Origin: Neurospora intermedia | Taxonomy: Eukaryota; Ascomycota; Sordariomycetes; Sordariales; Sordariaceae | Reading direction: 5' to 3' | Assembly: GCA_037102815.1 (NCBI GenBank) | Contig: BTPP01000001.1 | Coordinates: 3,869,001 to 3,933,000 of the forward strand | Length of the DNA: 64,000 bases | Part shown: in pieces, positions 46,717 through 58,505 of the stretch | How positions within the stretch are numbered: the first letter of the stretch is position 1 | Layout of the letters: every line of letters begins with the position of its first letter | Program-made: the position numbers and the translations under genes | The notes under the pieces: model-generated | Database searches by the model: none | The model's input: the letters and a program-made list of their open reading frames with translations, nothing else | What the model was told of the DNA's origin: nothing

Positions 46717-49680
46717 ATGGAGCGCTATCTGATCAAGAAGACGGCATCTCCAAGCGCCGGTCTCAAACGCAAGGCGTCAGACAGCCCCGCGAATTCTACG
46801 CTTGCTCCTGCTAAACGACCGCAACCTCTTCGTCCACACGAATCCCGCTCGAGTGCCGTTGATATTCGCGACCAAGAAGGGAAATACGTGGGAATAGAAT
46901 ATGACGCTTGGAAAGACCAAATCACGGCAAGCATTGACCAAGCCCGCTCCGCAACCCGCTCCAAAGAAGGCGGCGGTATCAAAGTCTTGGGGGCCCTTCT
47001 CAAGGTACGTTCCACTTCCATATGCAGCTGAGGAGATTAGGTATACAATACAACATATAAATCCCCCCACCACCTATGCTGTGTTCGGCATCATTTTACC
47101 CGAACATCATACCGAACACCATCGATTCCAGTACACCTCCTCCTCCTCGTCGTCCTCGTCCTCTCCTCCGCTACCACTGTATAGGTAGCATCTATCAACA
47201 AGATGGACACATTCCGCCGTCTTCCACCCAGGAAACGGCTAGACTGTGACCCGGACAAATCCACGTTACGGGTTGGTGCTCTGAACCTAGGTCTCAAGCA
47301 TGACGTCGACATCTCGTACTGCACACCTTCCAGAGGCTGAATGACCATCCTTCGGCTTCGTTTTCTCTGCTGACAAGTCTGTAAACAGGCCATCAATGCT
47401 TGCCCTTGCAAGCCGGGCAGTCACGGAAATAACAAGGCCTGCCATATCTCGCAATGTGTGACTGCTGTGTATGAAGAAAGTCCCGATGCTCTCCACCGCG
47501 CTGCTACGGAGCCATGCTCTTGCGGCTTTGTATGGCCATCGTGTACCGACCTCTTCCATATCCGCGCCGTCGACTCCCTGGCCGATTCTCTGGACAAACA
47601 GGAAAAGCATGTCGCCGCCTTTTCCACTGCCCTCGGTCTCATTCGCTTGGATCCCGCCCACCCCATAGTGAGTGGCTCGACCACCTCCAACCTCGTGTCC
47701 AAGTAGAAAACCTAACAGCTCCAGGGGTATTGTCGTGTCGCCAGACTCCTTCGGAACTTGACCAAGAACAAAGACAAGCAGACGTCAGCTCTTGCACTTA
47801 CTACCATACTGCGAGACTCTAAACTTGACCCTTCCCACGATGTACACGATCTCACTGTTCGGTTCGTCAGGTCCGGGCTTTACAACATGGAACAGTACCG
47901 GCGGGGAAAGTATAATCAGTACCATGTAAGTCCAAGCAGTCTTAATCGCTCTCGGCGCGTGGACATACAGCTGATAGCCTCGCCAGTGGCTTCTGCGTCA
48001 ATTGTCCAGTATGCTAGACATGCCCGAGTCAAAGAGAGATCCAGTAGAGAAGCTCCCGCATGAGCTGCTAACCATGATCTGGTCGCATCTTGACACCGAC
48101 AGTTTGATGCAAGCTTCCCTCAAACATTTCCTTTTTGTTTTTGGGGGCTAACTAACCCCCGTGGTCTACAGGAGATGTGAACGTGTGAGCAAGAAATGGC
48201 AGAAGCTGGTGCTTTCCGATTCGGTGCTCTGGAGCAAGGTCTCGCTGGGCCAACCCGGGAAACCGGGTCGGTTGTTTCCAAAGTTCCTCAACAAGCACAA
48301 GAACATCCGGTCTCTGACGATCAACGACACTTCATATCTCAAGATGACTCACGACAAGCTTCAAATGATCATGCGTGGTTTGCCCAGCTTGGAACGGCTA
48401 AGCCTCCATAGACGCATGCGTCTAAACAATCCCGATGGTCCCGAGGATGTTCCGAAGTTGCTCGGGGGCGTGCAAGGGAAGCATCTGACAAAGCTAACAC
48501 ATCTCTCACTCAACAAACTGGACGCCCATACAGCTGGAGAGCTCCTACGGCTCACAAGTCCGTCTCTTCAAGTTTTGGACCTACAAGGCTTCTCGGGGAA
48601 GAATCTCAATGGCATCATGACCCGACAGTCTTGGCCGAGTCTGAGAAAGCTACGGCTGAAGTTGTCGGATGATGACTACGACCCAAGGATACATCTCGGG
48701 CAGCTGAATATAGTCAGTAGCTTACCTCTCACACTCCTCTGCCTTACCCAGTTACTTACCATTCAGTCTAGAACGGTCTAATGAATTTAACTCCACACCT
48801 TGAGGAACTTCATATCAAGGGTTACGGGCTAAAGTTTATCGATCTTGGGCTTCACGACATGCCTTTCGACAAGGTCCCTCTGAGCGACGTACGACCATGG
48901 CAAAATTTGCAGTCTCTATATATCGGCTCAGTGAGGAGTCACGACCCTCTTGAAGACATATTTCAGGGGTCTTTTGTTTTGCCTGCTTTACCAAACCTCC
49001 GCTCCGTTGAGATCCTTTCCGATAGCGCGCACCTGATCGGTTATCTCTTTACGACATGTGATGAGCCGGGGAGCCCAATACAGGGTTTTTTCAATGATCC
49101 CACAGGAATCACTGCGGAGTCGGGCATTGCTTCGGCGGGCTGGCCACAGCTGGAGGTGTTCAGGTGCCATGGCCCCATAAGCACCGGTATACTGCGAAAG
49201 GGTCTGGCGGAAGCAGCCACAAATGGATCGCTAAAGGTCCTTGAGTTGGCTATCAACAGCGACCGGTCACTATTCAATCACCGCATCCAGGTCGATCTTC
49301 TGAAAGACTGGGCTTTCACGTCGTCACCGAGCGTTCACCATCTCGGACTATACCACTTCAATTGGGCCCAGCATTACAGCGATTTTGATGGCGAGCCTTT
49401 TATCGACTGGCTGCAACAGTTCACCAACGTTGACACGGTAACGGTCGCGCCGGGACGTCATAGTGGTCTCTTGCCCTTCATCGAGAAGTTGATCACCCAT
49501 CCGCAGATCAAGGCATTGTACTTTGACCCCACGGGCCTCTCGAGCCCGGAATGGTACGAGATAACCGAGGTGGGGAAGAAATATGGGGTGAAAATGTTCA
49601 ACTTGAATGGAGAACCTTTGCATGCCTTTGATGGAGGTGAATTTGATGGCGCGAGACCGAATCTCGGACTGAGGGTTTGA
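46717..49680 (+). CDS. F-box protein with CPC-type N-terminal region and LRR-like C-terminus
   Basis: Six exons fit: 46717-47004, 47389-47667, 47725-47925, 47987-48108, 48172-48712 and 48772-49680, giving 779 residues. After a basic N-terminus with a likely nuclear signal (KRKASDSP) comes AINACPCKPGSH, CHISQC and EPCSCGFVWPSC, then a TPR-like helix pair (STALGLIRLDPAHPIGYCRV). The F-box reads EKLPHELLTMIWSHLDTDSL, then MRCERVSKKWQKLV. The rest is leucine-rich repeats of about 450 residues. Such proteins link substrates to the SCF ubiquitin ligase through Skp1; the substrate is unknown. Intron 4 (48109-48171) uses GC as its donor, which restores the conserved F-box reading. Intron 1 is 384 bases and could hide an alternative exon. 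Confidence 0.85.
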
Positions 49681-51009
49681 CAGGTACGATTGGGGAGACA
49701 TGCGGCATTCTTTCCGCTCGCATTATCTGCACTAAATTGAGTTCTTGTTGCCTCCTCAACCCCTATCTGAACTTAGGCCAAGTGACGGCCCAGCAGTAAT
49801 CAACGTTGGACAGCACAAGAAGGGACATCGTGAAATGGATTAAGGTTATCAAGTTTATCTATGCTCTCGTATGTATTCGTCGGTTGTTGATGTGCTCTCC
49901 AGGGTGGCCTGTGCGTGCACGTAGCCGATGAGTATGTAGTGTTAACGTTGGCTAAATACATTATTCGTATCCACTCGTGATCAGTTTAAGAACCACTGAA
50001 TCTTCCACACGAAAGGTATCTCTAGTAAAATCGAACTTTAAACAGGTTCCAGATGAGACAGACGCCGACGGCGAGAAGAAGAAAACATCTTGGACTCAGC
50101 CTGAACGACACCAACGGGCGAGGACGTTGAAGTGGCCTGGGAGATGTGGCCCGAGCTCCGAAAGGGTCACCACTGTTACAGTACCTAAAGGTACCTCTAG
50201 GTAGGTGCCCCTGCCTCCGCGGCGCATTGGACTTCCGTATCTAGCGCCTGTGCATGGTCACTGCAAGCTGGAGATTGGCTGTTGTTGCTGCTTGGTTTGG
50301 GTGACAGCAGTGCTCTCAATTAGGTTGACCGCCCGCCGCAACCTACAAGTAAGCTGTCTCGCTGCATGGCAGAATTTCAAATGCGACAAAGGTGAAGGTA
50401 TCCTGACCGTTCACTTGTTCCAGGCCAGGCCAACATCGACATCCTCTCCGCCTGCCTCTCCATTTCATTCACTCATTCGCCTTGGTACACGGAAGACCGC
50501 GGCGCGCAACTTCGTGGGCAGGGGGGGACAAACAAGAATCCAAAGTGCCAATCGCAACAACACTCTTCTTCGACGGTTCGAGATTGTACGTCCTCCATGT
50601 TGATGTGTTCACTTGTCGGCGGTTTGCTACCAAGCTAGCTACCTACCTTTACCTATTTCCACTTTCGGTCAGCCCTCAAATTGTTGAACGACATCGCCAT
50701 CATCCACCTCTCACTTCGTCATCGCTTCCGTCCGCTCTCGACTGCCACCCCGCCGCGCGCTGCACCCTCCCAGCCCCCCCTCCACGAAATCCAGAACACA
50801 CATTAACCTCTGTCACATAGCATCCACGATCTAAACTCTCGGGACGCGAGAGCCAGCACGCGCGCCGCGACGTTGTCAGCCCATACCATTGACCACGCCG
50901 CCTACACCTCTTGCTGAACACTACCACGATATTCAGTGTCGCTTGACTCTTCCACACGTCGTCCACCTGCCTGTGCATTTACCTACGCAAATGCTTGCTC
51001 GAGCAAGCC
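49681..51009. other. Intergenic region and SAC3 leader
   Basis: It is 1.33 kb between two genes on the same strand. TACCTAGGT-type repeats lie at about 50183-50205. The CT-rich leader ends in an overlapping upstream ORF (50991-51026). No other gene was seen. Confidence 0.5.
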
Positions 51010-51026
51010 ATGATGGCGGCAGCTAA
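50991..51026 (+). promoter_or_regulatory. Upstream ORF overlapping the SAC3 start codon
   Basis: An ATG at 50991 opens an 11-codon frame (MLARASHDGGS) that stops with TAA at 51024-51026, past the SAC3 ATG at 51010, in another frame. If the leader extends above 50991, ribosomes that start here would miss SAC3. The transcript start is not visible, so this is a candidate only. Confidence 0.45.
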
Positions 51027-54000
51027 CAATCCCTTCGGGGCGCCTTCGGCTCCGGCTGTCAACCCTTTCGCGAAACCAATCCAAGCCGCACAGCCTACCC
51101 AAACAGCATCGGTTTTCGGAAGCTCATCAGCTCCTAATCAGAATCCGTTCGGGAACCCTTTCTTTGGCCAGGCGCAATCGTCCGCGCCGAGCGCTAGTCC
51201 CTCCCCTTTTGCTCAGAATCCTTTTGCGAAGCCAGTAGGACCGACGAATTCTGCGGGCGGAAACAAGTCCCCATTCTTTGGCGCGCAAACCACGACACAA
51301 CAAGCAACAGGCTTTGGGGCGGCGAATGCCAATCCCCAGAAAGGACCACAGGGCTTTGGCGGCGGAAAGCCGTCTGGCCCCAGCAATGGATTTGGAAATT
51401 CGCAAGCCAGTCAAATGTTTGGAAAGGGAAAGGCCACGCGGCAGCAACCACCACAGTCAGACGGCCGTGATGCTGGAGCGGCACTAATGAATAAGTTCCA
51501 GCGCGGCCAACGAAAGAACAACGAGCGCCCTGCAAAGACCCAGCCGAATGCGACGCGTGCTGTCGGCACCAATAGCACCTCTGGCGCACCGACTCGAGAA
51601 CCGACCGAGCGCACACGCGAGTTGTCCGAATTTGCTTATAGCTATCACAACAGAATCAATGATCAGCTAAAAAAGGACAACCTGAAGCCACCGCAGTGGC
51701 CGACGACTGAGCTCGGCAATCCGAACAAACGTGACGATGTTGAGAACCTCAAGCAGTCATTCAAGAAATACCGTACTCGCGTATACGATGCCCTACGGAA
51801 AGTTGAGCTTATCGATGACCCCGAAAAGAGGAGGAAACTTGAGGATGCGTTGCCCTTTAAGGGTATCTGTGAGGATATGTGCCCGGAGTTTGAGCAGATC
51901 TCCCGTATCGCCGAATTCGACGTCAAGAATGAAGAGAAGGAAACCCAACCCGGCGGGCTCACAGCATGGCCAGAACCTTCGAAGATGGTGAAGAAGTTTG
52001 GTCGATCTGCAGCCGGTCAAGATGCGCCACTCCCTATGGATGTCCGTTCCATCGACGCTTTACGAAGGACCACCGACTACCTCTTCAACGATCTTTTACA
52101 GTCTGAGAATAACCTGCCATCTATGCACAACTACCTCTGGGATCGTACACGAGCAGTACGCAAGGACTTCACATTTCACTCGCAAAAATCGGCAGAGGAG
52201 ATGAAGGACATGGTTTACTGTTTCGAGACGATCACTCGCTTCCACGCCACGGCTCTTCATCTGTTGTCCCGGAAGGGGTTTGCAAATGAGGATTTCGAGC
52301 AAAAACAAGAGATTGAGCAATTGGGCAGGACCATCCTCTCGTTGATGGAGGCATACGACGTCTGCAAGGAGAAACACGTTCTTTGCGAGAATGAGGCGGA
52401 ATTCAGAGCTTATTACCTACTTCTCAACGCACACGACCCCTCTATAGCACAGAGGATTCGTACGTGGGGAAAGGAGTATTGGTTCGATTCCGAAGAGATT
52501 CAAACAGCACTGTCTCTCATCCAAGTCATGGAAGACTTGCGGGAGTCAAAGGGACCTATCAAGCCACGCCGAATGACGACCATGTCCGACACCGCCTTCA
52601 CCAATTTCTTCGCCATCGTCGAAGACCCGCGAGTGTCATACACCATGGCCTGTGTTGCAGAGGTCCACTTCACCTTTGTCCGCCAATGTATTCTCAAGAA
52701 TCTTGTCAAGGCTTATGCGCGCCAACGCGATGCTCCCAGGACGATCACTGCGTCCGATCTCAACAAAATGTTGAGATTTGACACTGATGAGGAGGCTGTT
52801 GCCTTCGCCGAGGAGCACAATTTCGAGTTTACCACTTGGACGCCCCCGGGAAAGCCAGCGGTATCCGAGCCATACCTACTGCTGAACAGCAAGAGGAAAT
52901 ATGTCCCATCGCCTAGAGTTCCCCAGTCCTACTCAGGATTGATCGTTGAGCGGAAACGAGCAGGACAATCGTTACCCTACGTTATATACAACACAATTTA
53001 TGAAGATATTGCCGACAATACATCTTCCAAAAGGGAAGCAGATGCTAATGGCGGTGGTCTCTTTGTTAACCCTCAGCAAGCTTTGCCTGCTTTTCCTACC
53101 TCACAAATCAACAAACTTCAAGATGTCGCAACATCAACACCATTCACGTCCATGTCTGGAGCTGTACCGCCCATCACCAAGACGCCTGAGAACATCCCGA
53201 TGTTCCAAACAGCGGTAAAAGATTTTGGTGCGCTCAGCCACCCTTTTGCAGGAAGTGTTGCAACTAACCCGCCTCAAGCAACTGGTGCAACGACCTCGAG
53301 CCCCTTTCCTCGCCCTTCGCCAGCGCAACAGCCACAACAGGTCGCAAATCCGTTCTCCATGTTCGGTCAACCTTCAGCTGTGCCACCAGCGACTCAGACG
53401 CAAAGTCCGGCCCCGGCTCCCAAGCCTACCGGTGTCTTTGGACAGGCCTCCCAGACCCCACAACCGACATTCGACTTCCAACAGTCTCAAACCACAATCT
53501 CAGCTCCAGGTTCCTCGGCACCCACTGCTCCAACAGCAGATACAGATACATCGAAGCCTGTTACGCCGAATTCGCTTGCTCCGACCACTTCCGTTTTCAG
53601 TTCGGGCAGTGCGCCGGCTAACCCGTTCGCGTCACTCTCAAATCAGAATCAGAGCACTGCTCCAACCCAATCCTCGGCGACCACGCAGCAACCGTCTTCA
53701 GGATTTACGTTTACTCCAACAGCACCTAACCCTAAACCTTTCCCTAGCTTCACTGCAACCGCAGGAACAGAACAACAACAGGCCAGTACCCCGGCAGTGC
53801 CTACGCAAACCCAACTGCCAGGGACGCCTTCGATGATATCGACAACACCCTCAGTCTTCCCCGCCCCTCCCAAGCCAGTCGATAGCACAGCGCCCACTCC
53901 ACCCGCAACACAGCTTTCAACAGTATTCGCTCCGCAGGCCGCTTCCAACTCACCTTTTGGGTTCAAGGGCACATCCAATGGTGGTGCTCCTTCATCTTTG

Positions 54001-55950
54001 TTTCCTACGGCACCGCCTTCGCAGCCCTCACTATCTACATCTGCGCCTTCCCAATCTGCTCCTCCTCCTTCTCCAAGGGATTTGATGGGTGATTTTTCGA
54101 AGTGGTTTGTCATGGGTGATGGCGGTTTGCTGGAAGAGTTTACAGCCCACTACCTACAAGAACTGGTAGAGGGCGCCTTCAATCAGCACCTGAAAGAGGA
54201 AGCTGAACGCAGGCGCAGGGAAGAAGATGAACAGTCGTGGAGAGAAGCACGTGCACATATGAGCAATCGGCTACAGCTCAAATACTTCTACCGGTGGCGG
54301 GAAGCTGCCAGGAAGTTGGCACAGAGACGAATTCTTCGCGAAGGAAAGGAGAGGATGCGACTGTACAGAGAACAGGAGCAGCGTGCGCGAAAGAAGAATA
54401 AGGAAGATGAGGAGATGTTGCGCAACCAAGAAAGAATAGAAGCAAAGAGAAGAATTCAGGCTGACGGTTCCCGACTCAAGCAGTTGGCGTTGAATGCTTC
54501 CAGGGTTGGGCGGGGCCAGCAGCAAGTAGAGGAAGAACTTCTTGCCAGCGGCGTCTTCTCTGGGGCGCGTGATGAGCGCGCAGCCGTTCGCCGAGCCATC
54601 AAGGAAGCAGGGACTAATGGCAACTGGGGCTCTCCACAGCCAGGGAAGACGTTTGGATATGGTTCCGAGTCAGGTTTCAAGCTTGAACGGGCGCCATCAA
54701 CGGCTTCCAAACGTCGGGATGCTAGGAGTCTCAGAGACTCACTGGCAGGTTCACCGGAAAGCACCGGCAGCAAAGAAGGTGGCAAGACGCGAGCACTGCG
54801 CGAAAAGTTTGGTCTGGGAGGCCCTAGGGGAAGCTTCTCATCCGCCGGCGGTAGCTCGGTTCAGTCTTCCATGGTCACCAAGTTCCGCGATTCACTCAAT
54901 GGAATCGGTGCCAATGGTGGGAACAGCATGATCAAGCGAGCGAGCAATTTCTCCACCCCACGAAAGCGCTCGATCGAGCCTTCTCCAGCTACTGAGGGTA
55001 GAGATGCCAAGCAGCCACGGAGGTCAATGCTGGGAATGAGCATGGCAAACACGAGTCTGCCCAACATCAGCCTGAGACAAGGTACCAGCACCAATAGCCC
55101 GAAACCTGAGGGGTTCAAAACTAGTCACTGGGATCTCAGGGCCCGCGGGCTGGTACCGATGCCAGACGGGCAGTGGCTCCCGGAAGCCATTGCCACCGCC
55201 ATCAAAGAAGGCAAACTCAAACCACCTAGTCCTCCAACTTGCCAGAACTCTTACTCACCCGCCATCCGACCATCGACCGAGCACGCCATCATGTCGGATG
55301 ACGACGAGTCTATGGGCATGGGTAGCACCTACGACAACGGGGACGATGTTGAGGTGGATGATTCTGCCTCCATGACCAGCTGGCGCTTGAGGGTCGCCAG
55401 ACTCACCGGCTCCACTAGTCTCGTCCACCAGCATCTCCAAACACCCAAGCAACCGCCTGCCGACTACAGCACCTCTAGCCGACTTGCCACACTCAAGGCA
55501 AGGATGGGATACGGCTCACCAACAGGAGCTAGTGGCACTGGATCTCCCGCTGTTCGCCCGTCACCCACGCCTTCTGCCGCTTCGGCGACCACTCGGCCAT
55601 TTTCCAGAAGAGAAGCCAGCTGGAGCGCCATTCTCGACAGAAAGAGGAAGCGAGACCTGGCGAACGATGAGACGGCGGCGGCGGCGGCGGCGGCGATTGA
55701 AGCTTCTCCTGCTGCCCAAGGACAAGGACGAGGACATTCAGAGAATTCTCCGCCCATGGCCAAGAAGGCATACTATGCTGCTTCGGGGGTTAGCAGAGGG
55801 AGCACCGCTGCCTTGTCAACGAGAGAGGAGACAAGCGCGGCGGTGGAGGAGACGCGGAGGATGTTGAGGGAGTTGAGAGAAACGATGGATAAGCTGGACA
55901 GCGATAAGGGGATGTGGAGGGAAGAAGTTGGTGGTGGTGGGAAGACTTAG
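51010..55950 (+). CDS. SAC3: SAC3/GANP-family TREX-2 mRNA export scaffold
   Basis: An intron-free gene encodes 1646 residues. The frame is open from a TTG at 50995, but the first ATG is at 51010. Residues 1-150 and about 740-1030 are FG-, Gln- and Pro-rich, with NPFG/NPFAKP motifs that suit nuclear-pore contact. The SAC3/GANP domain covers about residues 280-620 and begins KGICEDMCPEFEQISRIAEF, with the later TDYLFNDLLQSENNLPSMHN and EAYDVCKEKHVLCENEAEF. A long charged helix near residue 1090 (YFYRWREAARKLAQRRILRE) matches the position of the Cdc31/Sus1-binding helix of yeast Sac3. The C-terminal part is Ser/Arg-rich and low-complexity. Sac3 scaffolds TREX-2, which couples transcription to mRNA export at the nuclear pore. 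Confidence 0.95.
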   Translation: MMAAANNPFGAPSAPAVNPFAKPIQAAQPTQTASVFGSSSAPNQNPFGNPFFGQAQSSAPSASPSPFAQNPFAKPVGPTNSAGGNKSPFFGAQTTTQQATGFGAANANPQKGPQGFGGGKPSGPSNGFGNSQASQMFGKGKATRQQPPQSDGRDAGAALMNKFQRGQRKNNERPAKTQPNATRAVGTNSTSGAPTREPTERTRELSEFAYSYHNRINDQLKKDNLKPPQWPTTELGNPNKRDDVENLKQSFKKYRTRVYDALRKVELIDDPEKRRKLEDALPFKGICEDMCPEFEQISRIAEFDVKNEEKETQPGGLTAWPEPSKMVKKFGRSAAGQDAPLPMDVRSIDALRRTTDYLFNDLLQSENNLPSMHNYLWDRTRAVRKDFTFHSQKSAEEMKDMVYCFETITRFHATALHLLSRKGFANEDFEQKQEIEQLGRTILSLMEAYDVCKEKHVLCENEAEFRAYYLLLNAHDPSIAQRIRTWGKEYWFDSEEIQTALSLIQVMEDLRESKGPIKPRRMTTMSDTAFTNFFAIVEDPRVSYTMACVAEVHFTFVRQCILKNLVKAYARQRDAPRTITASDLNKMLRFDTDEEAVAFAEEHNFEFTTWTPPGKPAVSEPYLLLNSKRKYVPSPRVPQSYSGLIVERKRAGQSLPYVIYNTIYEDIADNTSSKREADANGGGLFVNPQQALPAFPTSQINKLQDVATSTPFTSMSGAVPPITKTPENIPMFQTAVKDFGALSHPFAGSVATNPPQATGATTSSPFPRPSPAQQPQQVANPFSMFGQPSAVPPATQTQSPAPAPKPTGVFGQASQTPQPTFDFQQSQTTISAPGSSAPTAPTADTDTSKPVTPNSLAPTTSVFSSGSAPANPFASLSNQNQSTAPTQSSATTQQPSSGFTFTPTAPNPKPFPSFTATAGTEQQQASTPAVPTQTQLPGTPSMISTTPSVFPAPPKPVDSTAPTPPATQLSTVFAPQAASNSPFGFKGTSNGGAPSSLFPTAPPSQPSLSTSAPSQSAPPPSPRDLMGDFSKWFVMGDGGLLEEFTAHYLQELVEGAFNQHLKEEAERRRREEDEQSWREARAHMSNRLQLKYFYRWREAARKLAQRRILREGKERMRLYREQEQRARKKNKEDEEMLRNQERIEAKRRIQADGSRLKQLALNASRVGRGQQQVEEELLASGVFSGARDERAAVRRAIKEAGTNGNWGSPQPGKTFGYGSESGFKLERAPSTASKRRDARSLRDSLAGSPESTGSKEGGKTRALREKFGLGGPRGSFSSAGGSSVQSSMVTKFRDSLNGIGANGGNSMIKRASNFSTPRKRSIEPSPATEGRDAKQPRRSMLGMSMANTSLPNISLRQGTSTNSPKPEGFKTSHWDLRARGLVPMPDGQWLPEAIATAIKEGKLKPPSPPTCQNSYSPAIRPSTEHAIMSDDDESMGMGSTYDNGDDVEVDDSASMTSWRLRVARLTGSTSLVHQHLQTPKQPPADYSTSSRLATLKARMGYGSPTGASGTGSPAVRPSPTPSAASATTRPFSRREASWSAILDRKRKRDLANDETAAAAAAAIEASPAAQGQGRGHSENSPPMAKKAYYAASGVSRGSTAALSTREETSAAVEETRRMLRELRETMDKLDSDKGMWREEVGGGGKT

Positions 55951-56495
55951 TCTAGGGTATTGTATTACTTTGCATTGAGTGGGGGATGATGAAGAAGAAT
56001 CGGAGAATCATTTGATGATGAAAGCAATCGAGAGAAAGGGGGGACAGCAGGGTTGAATTTCAAATATGAGATTACATCATAAGGTTGCCTAACAGAAGCT
56101 GGAGTCAGGCGTAGAATGTTTACGCATCAGACACTCAAATGAAACTTAGATAGATAGGGATGGAGGGAGGGAGGGAGGGAAGAAGGCCTCCATGCATTCG
56201 GTGCACAGATTATACTTGCTTCTACCTTTGAGCTGCTTCAAGAGACTTGCCGTACCAAAACCATAACATGATTGAGAGTGACGATACCCAAATCCGGTTT
56301 TTGTCTTTCCTCTCTTCTTTTTGCTTTGTACAAGCGGGCAACTCTTAAGGTATATTTTCATCTCTGAACAGGGACCAACTCTCCAGTGACGGAGCATATA
56401 AAGAAACCAGTTTCATTATCATCATCACCGGTGGTATCATTCATCATCCCTAACTACACTATGCACAAGTATCTATCTACAAACTCGACCTCTAC
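55951..56495. other. Convergent intergenic region
   Basis: It separates SAC3 from the surface-protein gene, which comes from the opposite side. It holds a GGGA tetranucleotide run at about 56163-56180. Nothing else was seen. Confidence 0.5.
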
Positions 56496-58505
56496 TCACT
56501 TTCGAGGACTTTTCGGTGGCGCATCAAACATGGTTCGAATCGCCACACTTTCAACCGGACTCCCCGCCGCCTTTTTCTTCATCATCATCACATTCCCACC
56601 ACCACCACCACCAAATCTCGGACTCCTTGGCGACGACGACGGTGGGAGGATGCCGTGCTGCGTCGTCACCACACTGACATTACTTCCTCCATTAAATAAT
56701 CGTCTCTGCTGCTGCTCGTTTCCGTTTCCTTGTTGAGGAGGCTGGGGAGTAGTAGCAGGGGCAGCAGCAGCAGGTAAAGGCCACCCATAGTTCTTCAACA
56801 AGGGACTAGACATAGCTGCCGTCGCTGACCATGGACTTTGGCCAGCGGAGCCAGGGCCAAAGGTGCTGGCGCTGTGGAGTTGCGTTGGGGTCGTCTGTTG
56901 GTTTTGATGCTGCTGATGATGGTCGTCAGATGGATTGTAAGGCTGAATGGAAGGAAGCAAGGCGGCAGTGCTGCGGGTTGAGCTGGCGGACATTGGGGAA
57001 GGGCTGTAGTAATAAGCGTTGGAGGAGCTCGCTGGGGTTGCGGGAGTTCCATAGCCATAGTAAGCGCGGGTGGGCGAGCGAGGAATACCGGTCGTGGTTA
57101 GGGTGTGGAGATCTAGTAGTGGGTTGACGGCGGCGTTTCTTCTGGTGTCGGAAGAAGATGAGATTTGTGGTTGTTGTTGTTGCTGGTGGTGCTCCCAGGC
57201 TTTATCCTCAGCTACTGTCGAGATCAGCGAGTTGTGTTGCTTCCAGCTAGTGACACGGCGGGTGGAGAGTCCTCTTGCTGGTGTGCCAGGGGCTGCTGAG
57301 TGTTCGGGCTGCTGATGGGAGAGGGGCCTTGTGGTGTTGTTGTTGTTGACATTGCTGTTGGTGGTGGGGTCCGGCATCATCATCATCGTCGTCGTCTCGT
57401 CTCCTCCACTCTCACCAGGTTGAGACACGCCAGGCCAAAAACGCGGTGAAAGCACATGAGTCTGGCACTGGAAAGAGAGCGAAGACTGGCGCTGATGTCG
57501 GGACCGGGCTCGCTTCTCGGCGTAGTCGAGCTGGGCGCTGGCGCGAGCCGCTCTGTTCTGACGTTTTTTGAAGCAGATGAAGAATATGGCTGAGATGATG
57601 AGCATTACGAGCACACTGATACAAATGATGACGGCGATGATAGTGGTTGAGATCTTAGGGCCCTCTTCGGACTTGAGGACTGTTGAAGGGTCGACGATGC
57701 CGACGGGAGATTTGGAGAAGATGGTGTCGTTCAGGCCGATGACACTTCCTGCTTCAGGTTTGTATTGACAACCGGCTTCTAGGGCGGTGAAGTCTATGAG
57801 AAAGACAAACGTCGGTCAGCGTACTCTCCCCCAAGATGTACAGACGTCATTCCTTTGTTTCTTACAATTGGCTAGGTAGTTGGACTCTCCTCCAGCCACC
57901 AAGCACGAGGTACAGTGCCCATAGATGACAGGATCCGATGCATATCCGTCGTCTGCCGAGCAATATGAAGATGTCGTGGTATCTTTGGGGTCAGGGATAC
58001 CATGTTGTAGACTCTGTTGTAAAGGGCCACAGGCCATGGATGTACTGCATGGCGTTGTCCCGACATCTGTTGCGTTGGGAAAAGCAAAGAGACAATAGGA
58101 TAAAGTGTATCTCAGGTTGTCTAATTTGTAAGTCTCATTAGCAAGTTGCCGCTACTACATATATACACACACGTATGTCAGGAACTAGGTGGTATACTCA
58201 CACAGAAACCACATCTGATCAGTCTCGCGGTCCTGTGAGAATGGACTGGTTTGTAAACAAGTCATGCAGTCTTTCCATTTACTTCCCGCCGGACTGTTGA
58301 CTGCTCCATCACTGCAAATAATATCCTTGTTTTTGGTGTTGGAAGAGTTGGGATCTGATTGGTCGAGATCGGGAGAGTCTAGGCATACTGAGGCGCACGG
58401 AGAATTGGGTGTAACTTGTAGTGCGCTGGCGAGTTGAGGTATCAGTAGAGCAGAGAGAAGGGCAATTGTTGTTTTGTTCCTCGTTGCCCGGCTAGTGGTC
58501 TTCAT
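56496..58505 (-). CDS. Cysteine-rich single-pass membrane protein (fungal surface type)
   Basis: Three exons, 58202-58505, 57866-58120 and 56496-57793, give 618 residues. The open frame is longer upstream but starts at TTG, so the ATG at 58505 is taken. It opens with a signal peptide (TIALLSALLIPQLASALQ). Then follows an ectodomain of about 200 residues with paired cysteines: SPCASVCLDSPD, KWKDCMTCLQTSPF, YNLRYTLSYCLFAFPNATD, CSTSMACGPL and GHCTSCLVAGGESNYLANY. One membrane span lies at about 236-261 (STTIIAVIICISVLVMLIIS), followed by a long cytosolic tail rich in Ser, Gln and Asn. I recall this ectodomain from ascomycete surface proteins often labelled LPXTG-domain; no LPXTG motif is needed for the call. 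Ligand and role are unknown. It could be a sensor or adhesin. Confidence 0.85.
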
